Shown one piece after another: positions 25,572-33,323 of a DNA stretch of 39,974 nt (positions within the stretch are counted from its first letter, which is position 1; the number at the start of each line of letters is the position of its first letter). The notes beneath the pieces are model-generated. The model saw only the letters and a list, made by a program, of their open reading frames with translations, was not told where the DNA came from and made no database searches. The stretch lies in NCBI RefSeq assembly GCF_002234615.1, contig NZ_NMQW01000010.1, positions 1 through 39,974 of the forward strand, written 5' to 3'. Source of the stretch: Paenibacillus rigui. Lineage in GTDB: Bacteria > Bacillota > Bacilli > Paenibacillales > NBRC-103111. The translations under genes and the position numbers were made by a program.

Positions 25572-26228
25572 ATGAACGAAGATCAACGTGATAAAACGTG
25601 CAGAGAAATGATATATCGACTTGTTATTCGCGCTCGCAAGGATAGCCTCATTTCCATGAGAGCTGAGGATATGGCTAAATTTATGGATGTAAGCAAAGTG
25701 ACGATGTATAGATATTTCTCTTCCAAAGAAGAAATATTATCCTTGGTCATCTCAGCCTACACGGATTATATGCGTAATATGGATATGTCTTCCACAGATG
25801 AGAACGAGGCGATCTTGGAACGATATCAAAAGTCATTTGAGCAATCTTTAATGATTAACTACTATTTTCCAGAACATTTCTTGAATGATTTTAAAGCATA
25901 TAATCCGCGTTTGTATGAAGAAATTGTGGATGCACAGCAATTTCGCTTTAAGCAGTTAGGTGAACTGTATCGTATAGGAGCGGAACAGGGGATTTTTTAT
26001 CCTGTGAACTCTGCGATTTTTATATTGGACGATGAACTGATTTTGCGACGAATACTTGATCCGTCGTTCCTTGTCCAACACGGCTTACCTTTGGAGAAAG
26101 CGCTGCTTGATTACTACGAGATGCAAAAGAGAAAATTAATCCGCGAAAAGCACCTGAATGTAATGGATAATTCACGGATCGAAGAGCTAATTCGTTCCTT
26201 TGTAGCTAAAAATTCGAGGAATTTATAG
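25572..26228 (+). CDS. TetR-family transcriptional regulator
   Basis: A 218-residue protein. The N-terminal helix-turn-helix shows the TetR pattern: SMRAEDMAKFMDVSKVTMYR then YFSSKEEILSLV at about residues 30-65. The C-terminal ligand-binding part is all-helical and not closely recognised. ATG at 25572 has GAGGAGGAG. It is divergent from the dehydrogenase at 24641-25378 and most likely represses both through the palindrome at 25474-25511. The inducer cannot be predicted. Intact. Confidence 0.88.
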   Translation: MNEDQRDKTCREMIYRLVIRARKDSLISMRAEDMAKFMDVSKVTMYRYFSSKEEILSLVISAYTDYMRNMDMSSTDENEAILERYQKSFEQSLMINYYFPEHFLNDFKAYNPRLYEEIVDAQQFRFKQLGELYRIGAEQGIFYPVNSAIFILDDELILRRILDPSFLVQHGLPLEKALLDYYEMQKRKLIREKHLNVMDNSRIEELIRSFVAKNSRNL

Positions 26229-26276
26229 GACGTGATGAATCATAAATGTGCATCATGATAAGGAGAGAAGGTTTCG

Positions 26277-26960
26277 GTGGTTCGTGTGATGCTGGTCGAC
26301 GATGAAGAAGATGCTCTTGATCTTCTTGAAATTTTATTGTGAAGATCGGGGATATGACAATAGTTGGGCGGTATATGGATCCGATTCGAGCGATTGAGCC
26401 TCTCGGGACAACGCCTGTTGACACCGTTTTTTGGGATATTCAGATGCCGGGTTTGAGGGGGACGGAGGCGGCAAGAAAAATTCGGACGATCATGCCTCAA
26501 GCGCGGATTGTATTTACTACGGCGTATTCGGAGTATGCGGTAGAAGCGTTTGAAATTCAATCTATCGACTATCTGTTGAAGCCGTTTACGATAGAATGGT
26601 TGAATCAATCGGTTCAGCGCAATTAGGCAAGCTATATCTGAACGTCAAGTCCGTACGGATGCGAATGTCGGCAAGCACCCCTATATTCAGTGCCTCGGGG
26701 GATTTCATATTCATTTGCCGTATACCGAAAGCAGGCAACTATCATGGAAAACGAACAAGGAGAAGGAGATTAGCGCTTTTTTGATCCACTAAAGAGGAAA
26801 AGCGGTGGATAGCGCGCTTTTGATAGAGTCGCTTTGGCCGGGGTTACAAAAGTTCGGAGTTATATGTTACACCTTTGTTAGAAAAACGCCACTTCGCTTA
26901 TCTCTGAATCTATCATTTAAGTCCTATAAGATATCTTGTGTATACTTATAGAAATAATAC
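26277..26960 (+). pseudogene. Broken response regulator with BTAD-type output domain
   Basis: A GTG at 26277 with AAGGAGAG starts VVRVMLVDDEEDALDLLEIL, then a stop. One base shift leads to the rest of a receiver domain at 26339-26626 (MTIVGRYMDPIRAIE, FWDIQMPGLRG with the phospho-acceptor D, VFTTAYSEYAVEAF, YLLKPF). A second shift returns to the first frame: ISERQVRTDANVGKHPYIQC, GGFHIHLPYTESRQLSWKTN, KEKEISAFLIH, an in-frame TAA at 26790, then RGKAVDSALLIESLWPG. That is the start of the SARP/BTAD domain found in some Paenibacillus regulators. Two frameshifts, one nonsense codon and a decayed end make it dead. No partner histidine kinase is present. Confidence 0.8.
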
Positions 26961-26967
26961 CATATTA

Positions 26968-27066
26968 CTAAGGGGCTATACGCCGTTATCAGATAATGAT
27001 AAAAAAGAAATAAGACAATTTATGAACTTGAAAATCAGAAGGAACAATTTTTCGGTGCCGAATTAG
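26968..27066 (+). pseudogene. C-terminal fragment of an Xre-type regulator
   Basis: The plus strand reads LRGYTPLSDNDKKEIRQFMN then LKIRRNNFSVPN and TAG. This matches the C-terminus of the intact regulator at 27784-28134 (LNDYDKKEIIEIMLLKRRL) and the fragment at 27352-27497 (LKDYDNEEIIQFLNLKLNR). Here it is inverted relative to them. No helix-turn-helix part precedes it. The stretch 27067-27145 shows nothing I can name. Confidence 0.55.
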
Positions 27067-27147
27067 CCCCGTTTCCCGCGGACTACGTCACCTTGCCAGT
27101 ATCAGCAAGTCACCGCCGCTTCGGCTCACTTCTTCGGGAATTTTTTG

Positions 27148-27242
27148 AGAGTATCATCGTTAAGAACAAAACTTTATTGTAATTGGGATCATAAGAACAA
27201 CGCATTATCGTTCAGAACAATACTTTATTGTTATGAGTCACA
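27148..27242 (-). mobile_element. Tn7-like right end R4 (TnsB-site array, different type)
   Basis: On the minus strand, terminus TGTGACTC starts at 27242. Then come three 20-bp sites, AACAATAAAGTATTGTTCTG, AACGATAATGCGTTGTTCTT and TACAATAAAGTTTTGTTCTT, the first two directly abutting and the third 13 bp further in. The core ACAATAAAGT is also found in the TnsB sites of E. coli Tn7. It is therefore a good candidate for the right end of the element carrying the intact tnsABCD operon, although 9 kb of other genes lie between. The adjoining 5 bp, TCTCT (27243-27247), would be the target duplication. Confidence 0.65.
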
Positions 27243-27280
27243 TCTCTTTTACTGGTTCACGACTTTTTTATCACTGAATA
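27243..27280 (-). mobile_element. Truncated Tn7-like right end R3
   Basis: TCTCTTTTACTGGTTCACGA and then CTTTTTTATCACTGAATA on the plus strand match the outer part of R1 (28281-28335): GACTTTTTTATCACTGAA is identical in both. Only one repeat unit is left before R4 begins, and the terminal triplet is ATA where R1 has ACA. It is an old, cut-off end, apparently interrupted by the R4 element. Confidence 0.65.
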
Positions 27281-27351
27281 AGATCGTGACCATATAGTTT
27301 CGCAAAACCGACAACAAGCTCTCCGTAATCACGAGAACATCCTTCAGGTAT

Positions 27352-27497
27352 TTACTCTCTATGGTAACGATTTAATTTCAGATTCAGGAATTGAATAATT
27401 TCTTCATTATCATAATCCTTTAGGTTTTTAAACATTTCAATCAACTTTAATTCCATACCATCAAGCGATACATTAGATAATAAACTAATGTAGAGTT
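27352..27497 (-). pseudogene. C-terminal fragment of an Xre-type regulator
   Basis: The minus strand reads WKLYISLLSNVSLDGMELKL then IEMFKNLKDYDNEEIIQFLN and LKLNRYHRE and TAA. It is homologous to the last 45 residues of the intact regulator at 27784-28134. Stops upstream show the helix-turn-helix half is lost. It lies inside the R2 end, where R1 has its intact regulator. Confidence 0.6.
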
Positions 27498-27550
27498 TCC
27501 AACCCTAATGTCAACGAACAGTAGATCCCATCCACATTTCCCTTTCTTAA

Positions 27551-27586
27551 AGAAAAAATATCCCGATGAAGCATTCATCATCGGGA
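27551..27586 (-). terminator. Terminator just inside right end R2
   Basis: TCCCGATGA (27561-27569) pairs with TCATCGGGA (27578-27586); on the minus strand TATTTTTTC follows. It faces transcription arriving from glmS, as does the terminator inside R1. Confidence 0.75.
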
Positions 27587-27590
27587 CTTT

Positions 27591-27687
27591 TCTGAGGGGT
27601 GCTTTCCAAGTTTTTTAACTACTTTCCTTTATTTTTTACTACTACCCAACATTCTTTACTACTTTCTGAGTTTTTTACACACGGACA
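27591..27687 (-). mobile_element. Tn7-like right end R2 (20-bp repeat array)
   Basis: Three 20-bp units in register (27611-27630, 27631-27650, 27651-27670; core TTTTTACTACTTTC) and a 17-bp terminal part TTTTTTACACACGGACA end at 27687. Unit length, polarity and terminal layout equal R1, with a diverged core. The following CCCTA (27688-27692) would be the target duplication. No transposase gene accompanies it. Confidence 0.7.
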
Positions 27688-27783
27688 CCCTACGCCCTAT
27701 TCTCTTTATACACACCATAATTGATTTCAACAAAATGCATATTAGCCGATATCATTATCAGAAAGTGAACTGAACCATTACCA

Positions 27784-28134
27784 CTAGTCATAAGATAAGT
27801 TTATCTCTGACTTTAGTCTTCTTTTGAGTAGCATAATCTCAATGATCTCTTTTTTATCATAATCGTTAAGGCCTCTAAAAACATCTATTAACTTTTTATC
27901 ATAGTTGTCTTCATATGTCGCCCCATCTTCCGAATCCACACCGGTTAATAACCAGTTAAGATTTACGTTATATTGTGTTCGGATCGATATAAGAGTTTCC
28001 GCAGAGGGATTACTATTTCCCATTTCAATTTCACTCAGGTTCCCTTGAGAAATTCCTATACTCTTTGCAAACTGAATTTGGTTTAGATTATTCTCTTTTC
28101 GGATACATTTGATTCTATAGCCAATGCCACTCAT
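27784..28134 (-). CDS. Xre-family regulator next to right end R1
   Basis: A 116-residue protein from the ATG at 28134 (GGTGG eight bases upstream; a GTG four codons earlier is possible). Residues 1-62 are an Xre helix-turn-helix: IGYRIKCIRKENNLNQIQFA, then KSIGISQGNLSEIEMGNSNP, then TLISIRTQYNVNLNWLLTG. The tail LNDYDKKEIIEIMLLKRRL recurs in two fragments nearby. It is not a close relative of the regulator beside tnsA. It lies just within R1, behind a terminator, with no transposase gene in this small segment. It may be the remains of a tns-operon repressor, or a passenger. Intact reading frame. Confidence 0.8.
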   Translation of the reverse strand: MSGIGYRIKCIRKENNLNQIQFAKSIGISQGNLSEIEMGNSNPSAETLISIRTQYNVNLNWLLTGVDSEDGATYEDNYDKKLIDVFRGLNDYDKKEIIEIMLLKRRLKSEINLSYD

Positions 28135-28184
28135 CAGTTTCACCACCGATCATGAAGTTCGCATGAAAATTAACTTCTACACAA

Positions 28185-28222
28185 ATTAAAAGGGAGCACC
28201 GATTTAATCCTCGGGCTCCCTT
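28185..28222 (-). terminator. Terminator just inside R1, likely ending the glmS transcript
   Basis: AAGGGAGC (28190-28197) pairs with GCTCCCTT (28215-28222), with an inner CCGA/TCGG helix; TTTTAATTT follows on the minus strand. Insertion of R1 24 bp past the glmS stop displaced any native terminator, and this one now lies 138 bp below glmS. Confidence 0.8.
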
Positions 28223-28240
28223 CTAGATGTCCAATCATCT

Positions 28241-28335
28241 TGCTTATCGGTTCCACACATCTTTTACTGGTTCCATAGATCTTTTACTAGTTCCAGACAT
28301 CTTTTACTGGTTCCAGACTTTTTTATCACTGAACA
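28241..28335 (-). mobile_element. Tn7-like right end R1 inserted at attTn7
   Basis: Four head-to-tail 20-bp units (28241-28260, 28261-28280, 28281-28300, 28301-28320; consensus CTTTTACTGGTTCCAGACAT) and the terminal TTTTATCACTGAACA end at 28335, giving a 5'-TGT terminus on the minus strand. Four close-packed TnsB sites and a terminal TGT are hallmarks of Tn7 right ends. The terminus is 24 bp past the glmS stop codon, the Tn7 insertion point. ATCGG (28336-28340) is the expected 5-bp target duplication; a second copy next to a left end was not found. Confidence 0.85.
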
Positions 28336-28400
28336 ATCGGGACTGACTAAGAGATTCAATTACTCTACCGTTACACTCTTCGCCAAGTTTCTCGGCTTAT
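28336..28400 (-). other. attTn7: glmS 3' end and insertion point
   Basis: The last glmS codons (KSVTVE, stop at 28360-28362) are the sequence class bound by TnsD in Tn7, and 24 bp separate the stop from the transposon terminus. The binding region is inferred from Tn7; the distance is read directly. Confidence 0.75.
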
Positions 28401-30189
28401 CTACATCATTGCCGCGGGCAAGAGATGCATAATAAGATAGCAATTGCAGCGGCACAACGGACAACGCAGGGCTCAGCAGCGGCAGTGTATGAGGAATCTC
28501 GAACACTTGGTCTACCGATTTCGCGAGCTCTGTTTCACCTTCGGTGTGAAGCCCGAACACATGAGCGCCGCGAGCCTTCACTTCTTTAATGTTGCTGACG
28601 GTTTTCTCGAACAGATCATCCTGGATTGCCAAGGCAATCACCGGAATACCTTCCTCGATCAAAGCAAGCGTACCGTGCTTCAATTCCCCAGCTGCATAAG
28701 CTTCGGAATGAATATAGGAAATTTCCTTCAGCTTCAAGGAACCTTCTTGTGCTACAGCGAAGTCCAATCCTCTACCGATGAAGAACAAGTTATCGTGTGT
28801 CGAAACTTGCTCCGCCCACTCTTTAATTGCTTCGGCTTGCTCCAGAATGCGTTCTACCTTTTCCGGCAATTCCTTCAGATGCGCCACAATTTCAGCAACA
28901 GCCGCAGCATCTTGGGTTTCCAGGGCTTGAGCAAGGTACAGGCCGAACAAATAGAAAGCAATTAACTGGGACGTATATGCCTTCGTAGACGCAACTGCGA
29001 TCTCTGGCCCAGCCCAGGTGACGATAACATCATCCGCTTCGCGTGCAACCGAGCTGCCGACTACGTTGGTAATAGCAACGACGCGTGCACCGTTACGTTT
29101 TGCCTCACGCAGCGCAGCCAACGTATCCGCAGTTTCACCGGATTGACTCACTACGATAACTAGCGTGTTCGGTGTGATGATTGGGGAACGATAACGATAC
29201 TCGGATGCCACATCGACCTCAACCGGAATGCGCGCCAGCTTCTCAATCACGCTTTTGCCCACAAGACCCGCGTGGTAAGCCGTACCGCAAGCTACGATAT
29301 GGACGTTGCGGATAGCACCGATTTGCTCCTTCGACATTTTCACTTCGTCCAGCACTACTTTAGTACCGCTAGGGTCCAGACGAGCTCCCATTGTATCCCG
29401 GTAAGCTTTAGGCTGTTCATAGATCTCTTTCAGCATAAAGTGATCAAAGCCGGCTTTTTCCGCAGTCACGATATCCCAATCGACATGGAATAATTCCCGG
29501 GAAATAAAATTCCCCTCCAAAGTCATTAATTCGACACCGTCTTTCGTCAAAACAGCCATTTCTCCATCGTTCAAAATATACACATTACGCGTGTAATCAA
29601 GAATCGCCGGAATGTCGGAGCCGATGAAGTTCTCGCCCTCGCCAACACCGATAATAAGCGGACTTGCCAAACGAACGGCTACAAGCTTCTCCGGCTCATA
29701 TTCAGTCAGCACGCCCAATGCGAAGGCTCCTGTCATCCGTTTCACTGCTTGTTGTACGGCTTTCACGATATCGCCCTCGTACAGGCTGGCGATCAAGTGA
29801 GAAATAACTTCGGTATCCGTTTCAGAAACGAATACATGGCCCTTCTCTATCAATTCTTCTTTCAAAGATACATAGTTTTCAATAATGCCGTTATGAACCA
29901 CGGAAAACTTTTGAGAGTTGTCCGTATGAGGATGGGAATTGACGTCGGACGGTTTACCATGCGTTGCCCAACGGGTATGACCGATCCCGATCGATCCGTT
30001 CAACGGCGCCTCATCCAGCTTGGATTCCAAGTTAGCCAAACGGCCCTTCGACTTTTTAACTTGCAGCCCGTCTTTTGTGAACACTGCCACACCAGCGGAA
30101 TCATAACCACGATATTCTAGCTTTTTTAAACCTTCAATCAATATATTTTGAGAATCACGTTTACCTACATATCCAACAATACCGCACAT
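28360..30189 (-). CDS. glmS: Glutamine-fructose-6-phosphate aminotransferase
   Basis: A 609-residue enzyme that makes glucosamine-6-phosphate from fructose-6-phosphate and glutamine, the first step to UDP-GlcNAc and the cell wall. MCGIVGYVG has the catalytic N-terminal cysteine of the glutaminase domain (about 1-240; GHTRWATHG, NGIIENY). Two SIS sugar-isomerase domains follow (ACGTAYHAG, VVSQSGETADT, ASTKAYTSQ, LKLKEISYIHSEAYAAGELK) and the C-terminus ends DKPRNLAKSVTVE. Start ATG at 30189 has AGGAGG. Expression is controlled by the glmS ribozyme in its leader. Its 3' end serves as target for Tn7-like elements; the coding sequence is untouched. Confidence 0.98.
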   Translation of the reverse strand: MCGIVGYVGKRDSQNILIEGLKKLEYRGYDSAGVAVFTKDGLQVKKSKGRLANLESKLDEAPLNGSIGIGHTRWATHGKPSDVNSHPHTDNSQKFSVVHNGIIENYVSLKEELIEKGHVFVSETDTEVISHLIASLYEGDIVKAVQQAVKRMTGAFALGVLTEYEPEKLVAVRLASPLIIGVGEGENFIGSDIPAILDYTRNVYILNDGEMAVLTKDGVELMTLEGNFISRELFHVDWDIVTAEKAGFDHFMLKEIYEQPKAYRDTMGARLDPSGTKVVLDEVKMSKEQIGAIRNVHIVACGTAYHAGLVGKSVIEKLARIPVEVDVASEYRYRSPIITPNTLVIVVSQSGETADTLAALREAKRNGARVVAITNVVGSSVAREADDVIVTWAGPEIAVASTKAYTSQLIAFYLFGLYLAQALETQDAAAVAEIVAHLKELPEKVERILEQAEAIKEWAEQVSTHDNLFFIGRGLDFAVAQEGSLKLKEISYIHSEAYAAGELKHGTLALIEEGIPVIALAIQDDLFEKTVSNIKEVKARGAHVFGLHTEGETELAKSVDQVFEIPHTLPLLSPALSVVPLQLLSYYASLARGNDVDKPRNLAKSVTVE

Positions 30190-30239
30190 AAGGGATAGAA
30201 CCTCCTGCTATTTTAGAAAAACCTCAATCAAGCTTACCG

Positions 30240-30473
30240 TCTCGTAAGCCTCTTTCATGTTGGATTGTTGTCCACCCGGTCACCCGAGTGCTTTGCTGTC
30301 CAACTTAACGGTAGTGAGTGCTACCGGAAGGTCCCCGCCGAATGTTTCGAACACCTTCACCTCGTCAACTTGCAGGCAGCCGTCAGATCATGGATAGTTC
30401 ATCAATATCCATAAAAAGGTTACGAAATGTATCCCGCAACCGTGTATCTCACGCTCTTACAAGCTCTGGCGCT
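30240..30473 (-). ncRNA. glmS ribozyme (glucosamine-6-phosphate-sensing self-cleaving leader)
   Basis: On the minus strand AGCGCCAGAGCTTGTAAG begins at 30473; cleavage is expected just before the G at 30472. Further on are GTTGACGAGGTGAAGG, TTCGGCGGGGACCTTCC and GGTAGCACTCACTACC, which match the conserved P2/P3 core and P3.1 parts of the family. The stretch between GAGC and GTTGACGAGG is long, with a strong extra hairpin (GGATATTGATGAACTATCC) in the P1 loop. When glucosamine-6-phosphate is abundant the RNA cuts itself and the glmS mRNA is degraded. The 3' limit is approximate. Confidence 0.88.
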
Positions 30474-30558
30474 GTTGTTAGGATTGACCTCCGCCCACCT
30501 TTCTCTTCTTGAGTCAACACCTGCTCACCTTTTCAAGATACGCCAAGTGCATATTCAT

Positions 30559-30587
30559 ATCTTATTCATTTTCATCCTGAAGTGCAA
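30559..30587 (-). promoter_or_regulatory. glmS promoter
   Basis: On the minus strand TTGCAC (30582-30587) and TAAGAT (30559-30564) are 17 bp apart, about 85 bp above the ribozyme cleavage site, so the whole ribozyme would be transcribed. Confidence 0.6.
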
Positions 30588-30615
30588 CTACATATTTAGT
30601 CAATAAAGATTGTTT

Positions 30616-30656
30616 TAGTAAAAGCAAAATCCCCCAACAAACACGTCGGAGGATTT
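30616..30656 (-). terminator. Terminator after glmM
   Basis: AAATCCTCCGAC pairs imperfectly with GTTGGGGGATTT and TTTTGCTTTTA follows on the minus strand. It separates the cdaA-cdaR-glmM operon from glmS. Confidence 0.75.
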
Positions 30657-30672
30657 CAACGCAGTTTAACAA

Positions 30673-32013
30673 TTAGCAGAGCTCTTGCTGAATGACGCCC
30701 GCGATTTCTTGAACGTACGCTTCAACCTGCTCTTTATCGGGGCCTTCCGCCATAACGCGAATCAGGGATTCCGTACCTGAAGGTCTCACCAGCACACGGC
30801 CATTGTCGCCCAGTTCGTCCTCTACCTTACGAATCGCTTCGGCGATAGCTTTGTTCTCCTGCCAAGTACTTTTATCCGCCACTCTGACATTCACAAGCTT
30901 TTGAGGGTATTTGCGCATAATTTGTTTCAGCTCACTCAAGCTTTTACCCGCTTGGACGAGGGTATCCACTAACTGCAAAGCCGTCAATATGCCGTCACCG
31001 GTCGTATTGTAATCCAGGAAAATCACATGGCCGGACTGCTCGCCTCCCAGATTATAACCGCCCTTACGCATTTCTTCCATCACATAACGGTCGCCTACAG
31101 CTGTTTTGGCTGCTTTCAGCCCAACAGCTTCGATACCTTTGAAAAAACCGATATTGCTCATGACGGTCGTCACAATCGTGCTTTCCTTCAAAGCACCGGC
31201 CTGATTCATAGCATGACCGCAAATACTAAGGATATAGTCACCGTCCACCTCAGCGCCAGTCTCATCGATGGCAATCAGGCGGTCCGCATCTCCGTCAAAA
31301 GCAAGGCCCAGCATCGCTTTATGCTCTACTACAGCCTTCTGAAGTGCCTCCGGGTGTGTGGAGCCGCAGTGGTCATTAATGTTACGGCCGTTGGGCTCAG
31401 CCCCAATAGTGATAACCTCTGCTCCCAACGCTTCGAATACTTTCGGTGCCAGCTCATATGCTGAACCGTTCGCGCAATCCAGTACGATCTTACAGCCCTG
31501 AAAGGATGATTTCACTGTCGATTTCACATAGTCCAAGTAAAGGTATTTGGCCTCATTATCGTCGGTAGCAGACCCCAGATCTCCGCCTACAGGGCGTGGC
31601 AGCTCATCAACGGCAGCGTCCATCAGACGCTCAATTTCCAGTTCTGTCTCGTCGGACAGCTTAAAGCCGTCTGCAGCAAAGAACTTGATTCCATTGTCCT
31701 CTACCGGGTTGTGTGAAGCGGATATCATAACTCCTGCATCAGCCTTTAACAGGCGAGTTAAATAAGCTACAGCCGGTGTCGATACGACACCAATTTTTAT
31801 TACATTTGCACCAATCGACAAAAGTCCCGCCACAAGCGCTGCTTCCAGCATCGTTCCCGAGATTCGTGTATCCCGGCCGATAACGACATTCGGCTTCTCT
31901 ACCTGTCCCGCCAAAACATACCCGCCGCAGCGGCCGATTTTATACGCTAATTCGGGTGTCAGCTCTTGATTGGCAACGCCGCGGACACCGTCTGTTCCAA
32001 AATATTTCCCCAT
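30673..32013 (-). CDS. glmM: Phosphoglucosamine mutase
   Basis: A 446-residue enzyme converting glucosamine-6-phosphate to glucosamine-1-phosphate, next after GlmS in UDP-GlcNAc synthesis. It starts [20 protein letters not shown] at 32013, the standard beginning; a frame extension of eight codons upstream is probably not used. Motifs: [16 protein letters not shown] with the phosphorylated serine (near residue 101), metal-binding DGDADR, GGEQSGH and C-terminal [12 protein letters not shown]. Third in the cdaA-cdaR-glmM operon, as usual in Bacilli, where GlmM also binds and restrains CdaA. A terminator follows. Intact. Confidence 0.97.
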   Translation of the reverse strand: MGKYFGTDGVRGVANQELTPELAYKIGRCGGYVLAGQVEKPNVVIGRDTRISGTMLEAALVAGLLSIGANVIKIGVVSTPAVAYLTRLLKADAGVMISASHNPVEDNGIKFFAADGFKLSDETELEIERLMDAAVDELPRPVGGDLGSATDDNEAKYLYLDYVKSTVKSSFQGCKIVLDCANGSAYELAPKVFEALGAEVITIGAEPNGRNINDHCGSTHPEALQKAVVEHKAMLGLAFDGDADRLIAIDETGAEVDGDYILSICGHAMNQAGALKESTIVTTVMSNIGFFKGIEAVGLKAAKTAVGDRYVMEEMRKGGYNLGGEQSGHVIFLDYNTTGDGILTALQLVDTLVQAGKSLSELKQIMRKYPQKLVNVRVADKSTWQENKAIAEAIRKVEDELGDNGRVLVRPSGTESLIRVMAEGPDKEQVEAYVQEIAGVIQQELC

Positions 32014-32048
32014 ATTCGGTACTCTCCCCTTTGTCATTCACCCATCTA

Positions 32049-33323
32049 TTATTGTTGTTTGGCCACGCTTGATGCTTTTGCAGCCGCATCCTGTTTGCCA
32101 CTGATCTCTACCGTTGCTTTAAATTCCTGCCCTGCTCCTTTTTTAATAAAGGTAGGCAGGTTCAATGTTACGGGCAGCTCGTGGCGCCCTGGAGGCAAAT
32201 TACTCACATCCAGAATCGCCTGCACATCCTGCACTTTCACTTTTTCCAATAAAGCGGGCGCGCCTTCGACAGACAAATTAATCTTTCCACTCTCAGGAAG
32301 AACCACCTTCGTATCGAAGCCGTCATTTTGACCGACGATCGACAGCGGCACCTGCTCCAATGTTTTCGTTGCTGAAGCCACAATGCTGATCTTGACTTCT
32401 ACCTTGGCCGGATCCACCTGGGTTACCTTTGGACGAGGAGGAATATCCAATGATAAGGCATACTCCTTCTCTTCCTTCAAATCCGCCAGATTAATGCTCG
32501 GACCTTCATAATACTCCAGCCGGTTCAACACATCCTGAGGACCGTATACCGTCACTTTATCCGTATTTTGAACGAGAGACGCTACACTGAAGCCTTTAGG
32601 CGGCTCGCCAACGAGCTTGAGCTGCAGCGGCACTGTAGTGAACGGGCTTGTAATCGGCACCTCCACCTCGACGACTGCAGGATTGATAGCGGCCATTTCC
32701 AGCACCTTCCCGTCCTTATCATAGGCAGCAAGACGGACCTTGCTGGATACCGGCGCCTGTGCTTTCTCTACATTGACGTCTGCGCGTACGGATTCTACTG
32801 CATCAATACTACCGCTTGGCATCGTTACCGTCACCCGGTTAGGTTTGACGATGGGCTGCCCCGCCTTTAAACCTACTGCTGGAATACCCGTTACATTGAC
32901 CGTAACCGGCATCTGCTTGTTCGATTTCTCGTCTATTATAACCTTCGCACTGGATGGACTGACTTTGACCGTCACATTTGCAGGAAATCCGACAGGCGTT
33001 AAGGGCATAATATGCTCCCCTTTGCCGACTTTTGTCAAATCGAGCTCTACGGAGTAGTTGCTTATGCTCATCGCTTTTTTCAAAGCCGAGTCTTTTCCCG
33101 TTATTGTTAATACTACCTGAGACGGTTCTATGGTTTCAACAAAAAACTGACTGCTGTCATATTTGGGCGTAACCGAAACGTTAGTAATTTGCTCTTCCCT
33201 CACACCCGTTCCTCCGGAGCCGGGAAGCGCACTATCCTCCATGTGAACCACCGCCCACAGCATAATCCCGATAATGAGCGCGATCACTTTGACGACATTC
33301 GTATTGCGCAGCCATTGGTCCAT
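32049..33323 (-). CDS. cdaR: CdaA regulatory protein CdaR (YbbR-domain)
   Basis: A 424-residue protein with an N-terminal membrane anchor (VVKVIALIIGIMLWAVVHM, about 9-28) and, outside the membrane, four YbbR-like beta-rich repeats of about 80 residues (for example QMPVTVNVTGIPAVGLKAGQ and TVPLQLKLVGEPPKGFSVAS). Known role: binds and regulates the cyclic-di-AMP synthase CdaA. Its ATG follows the cdaA stop directly and its ribosome site GGAGG lies in the cdaA end, so translation is coupled. The C-terminal tail (KQDAAAKASSVAKQQ) is low-complexity. Intact. Confidence 0.95.
   Translation of the reverse strand: MDQWLRNTNVVKVIALIIGIMLWAVVHMEDSALPGSGGTGVREEQITNVSVTPKYDSSQFFVETIEPSQVVLTITGKDSALKKAMSISNYSVELDLTKVGKGEHIMPLTPVGFPANVTVKVSPSSAKVIIDEKSNKQMPVTVNVTGIPAVGLKAGQPIVKPNRVTVTMPSGSIDAVESVRADVNVEKAQAPVSSKVRLAAYDKDGKVLEMAAINPAVVEVEVPITSPFTTVPLQLKLVGEPPKGFSVASLVQNTDKVTVYGPQDVLNRLEYYEGPSINLADLKEEKEYALSLDIPPRPKVTQVDPAKVEVKISIVASATKTLEQVPLSIVGQNDGFDTKVVLPESGKINLSVEGAPALLEKVKVQDVQAILDVSNLPPGRHELPVTLNLPTFIKKGAGQEFKATVEISGKQDAAAKASSVAKQQ

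Noticed and set aside
28241-28335. Regular 20-bp repeats resembling a CRISPR array
   Set aside because: The units are contiguous with no spacers, diverge slightly and end in a transposon terminus 24 bp from glmS; no cas genes are present.
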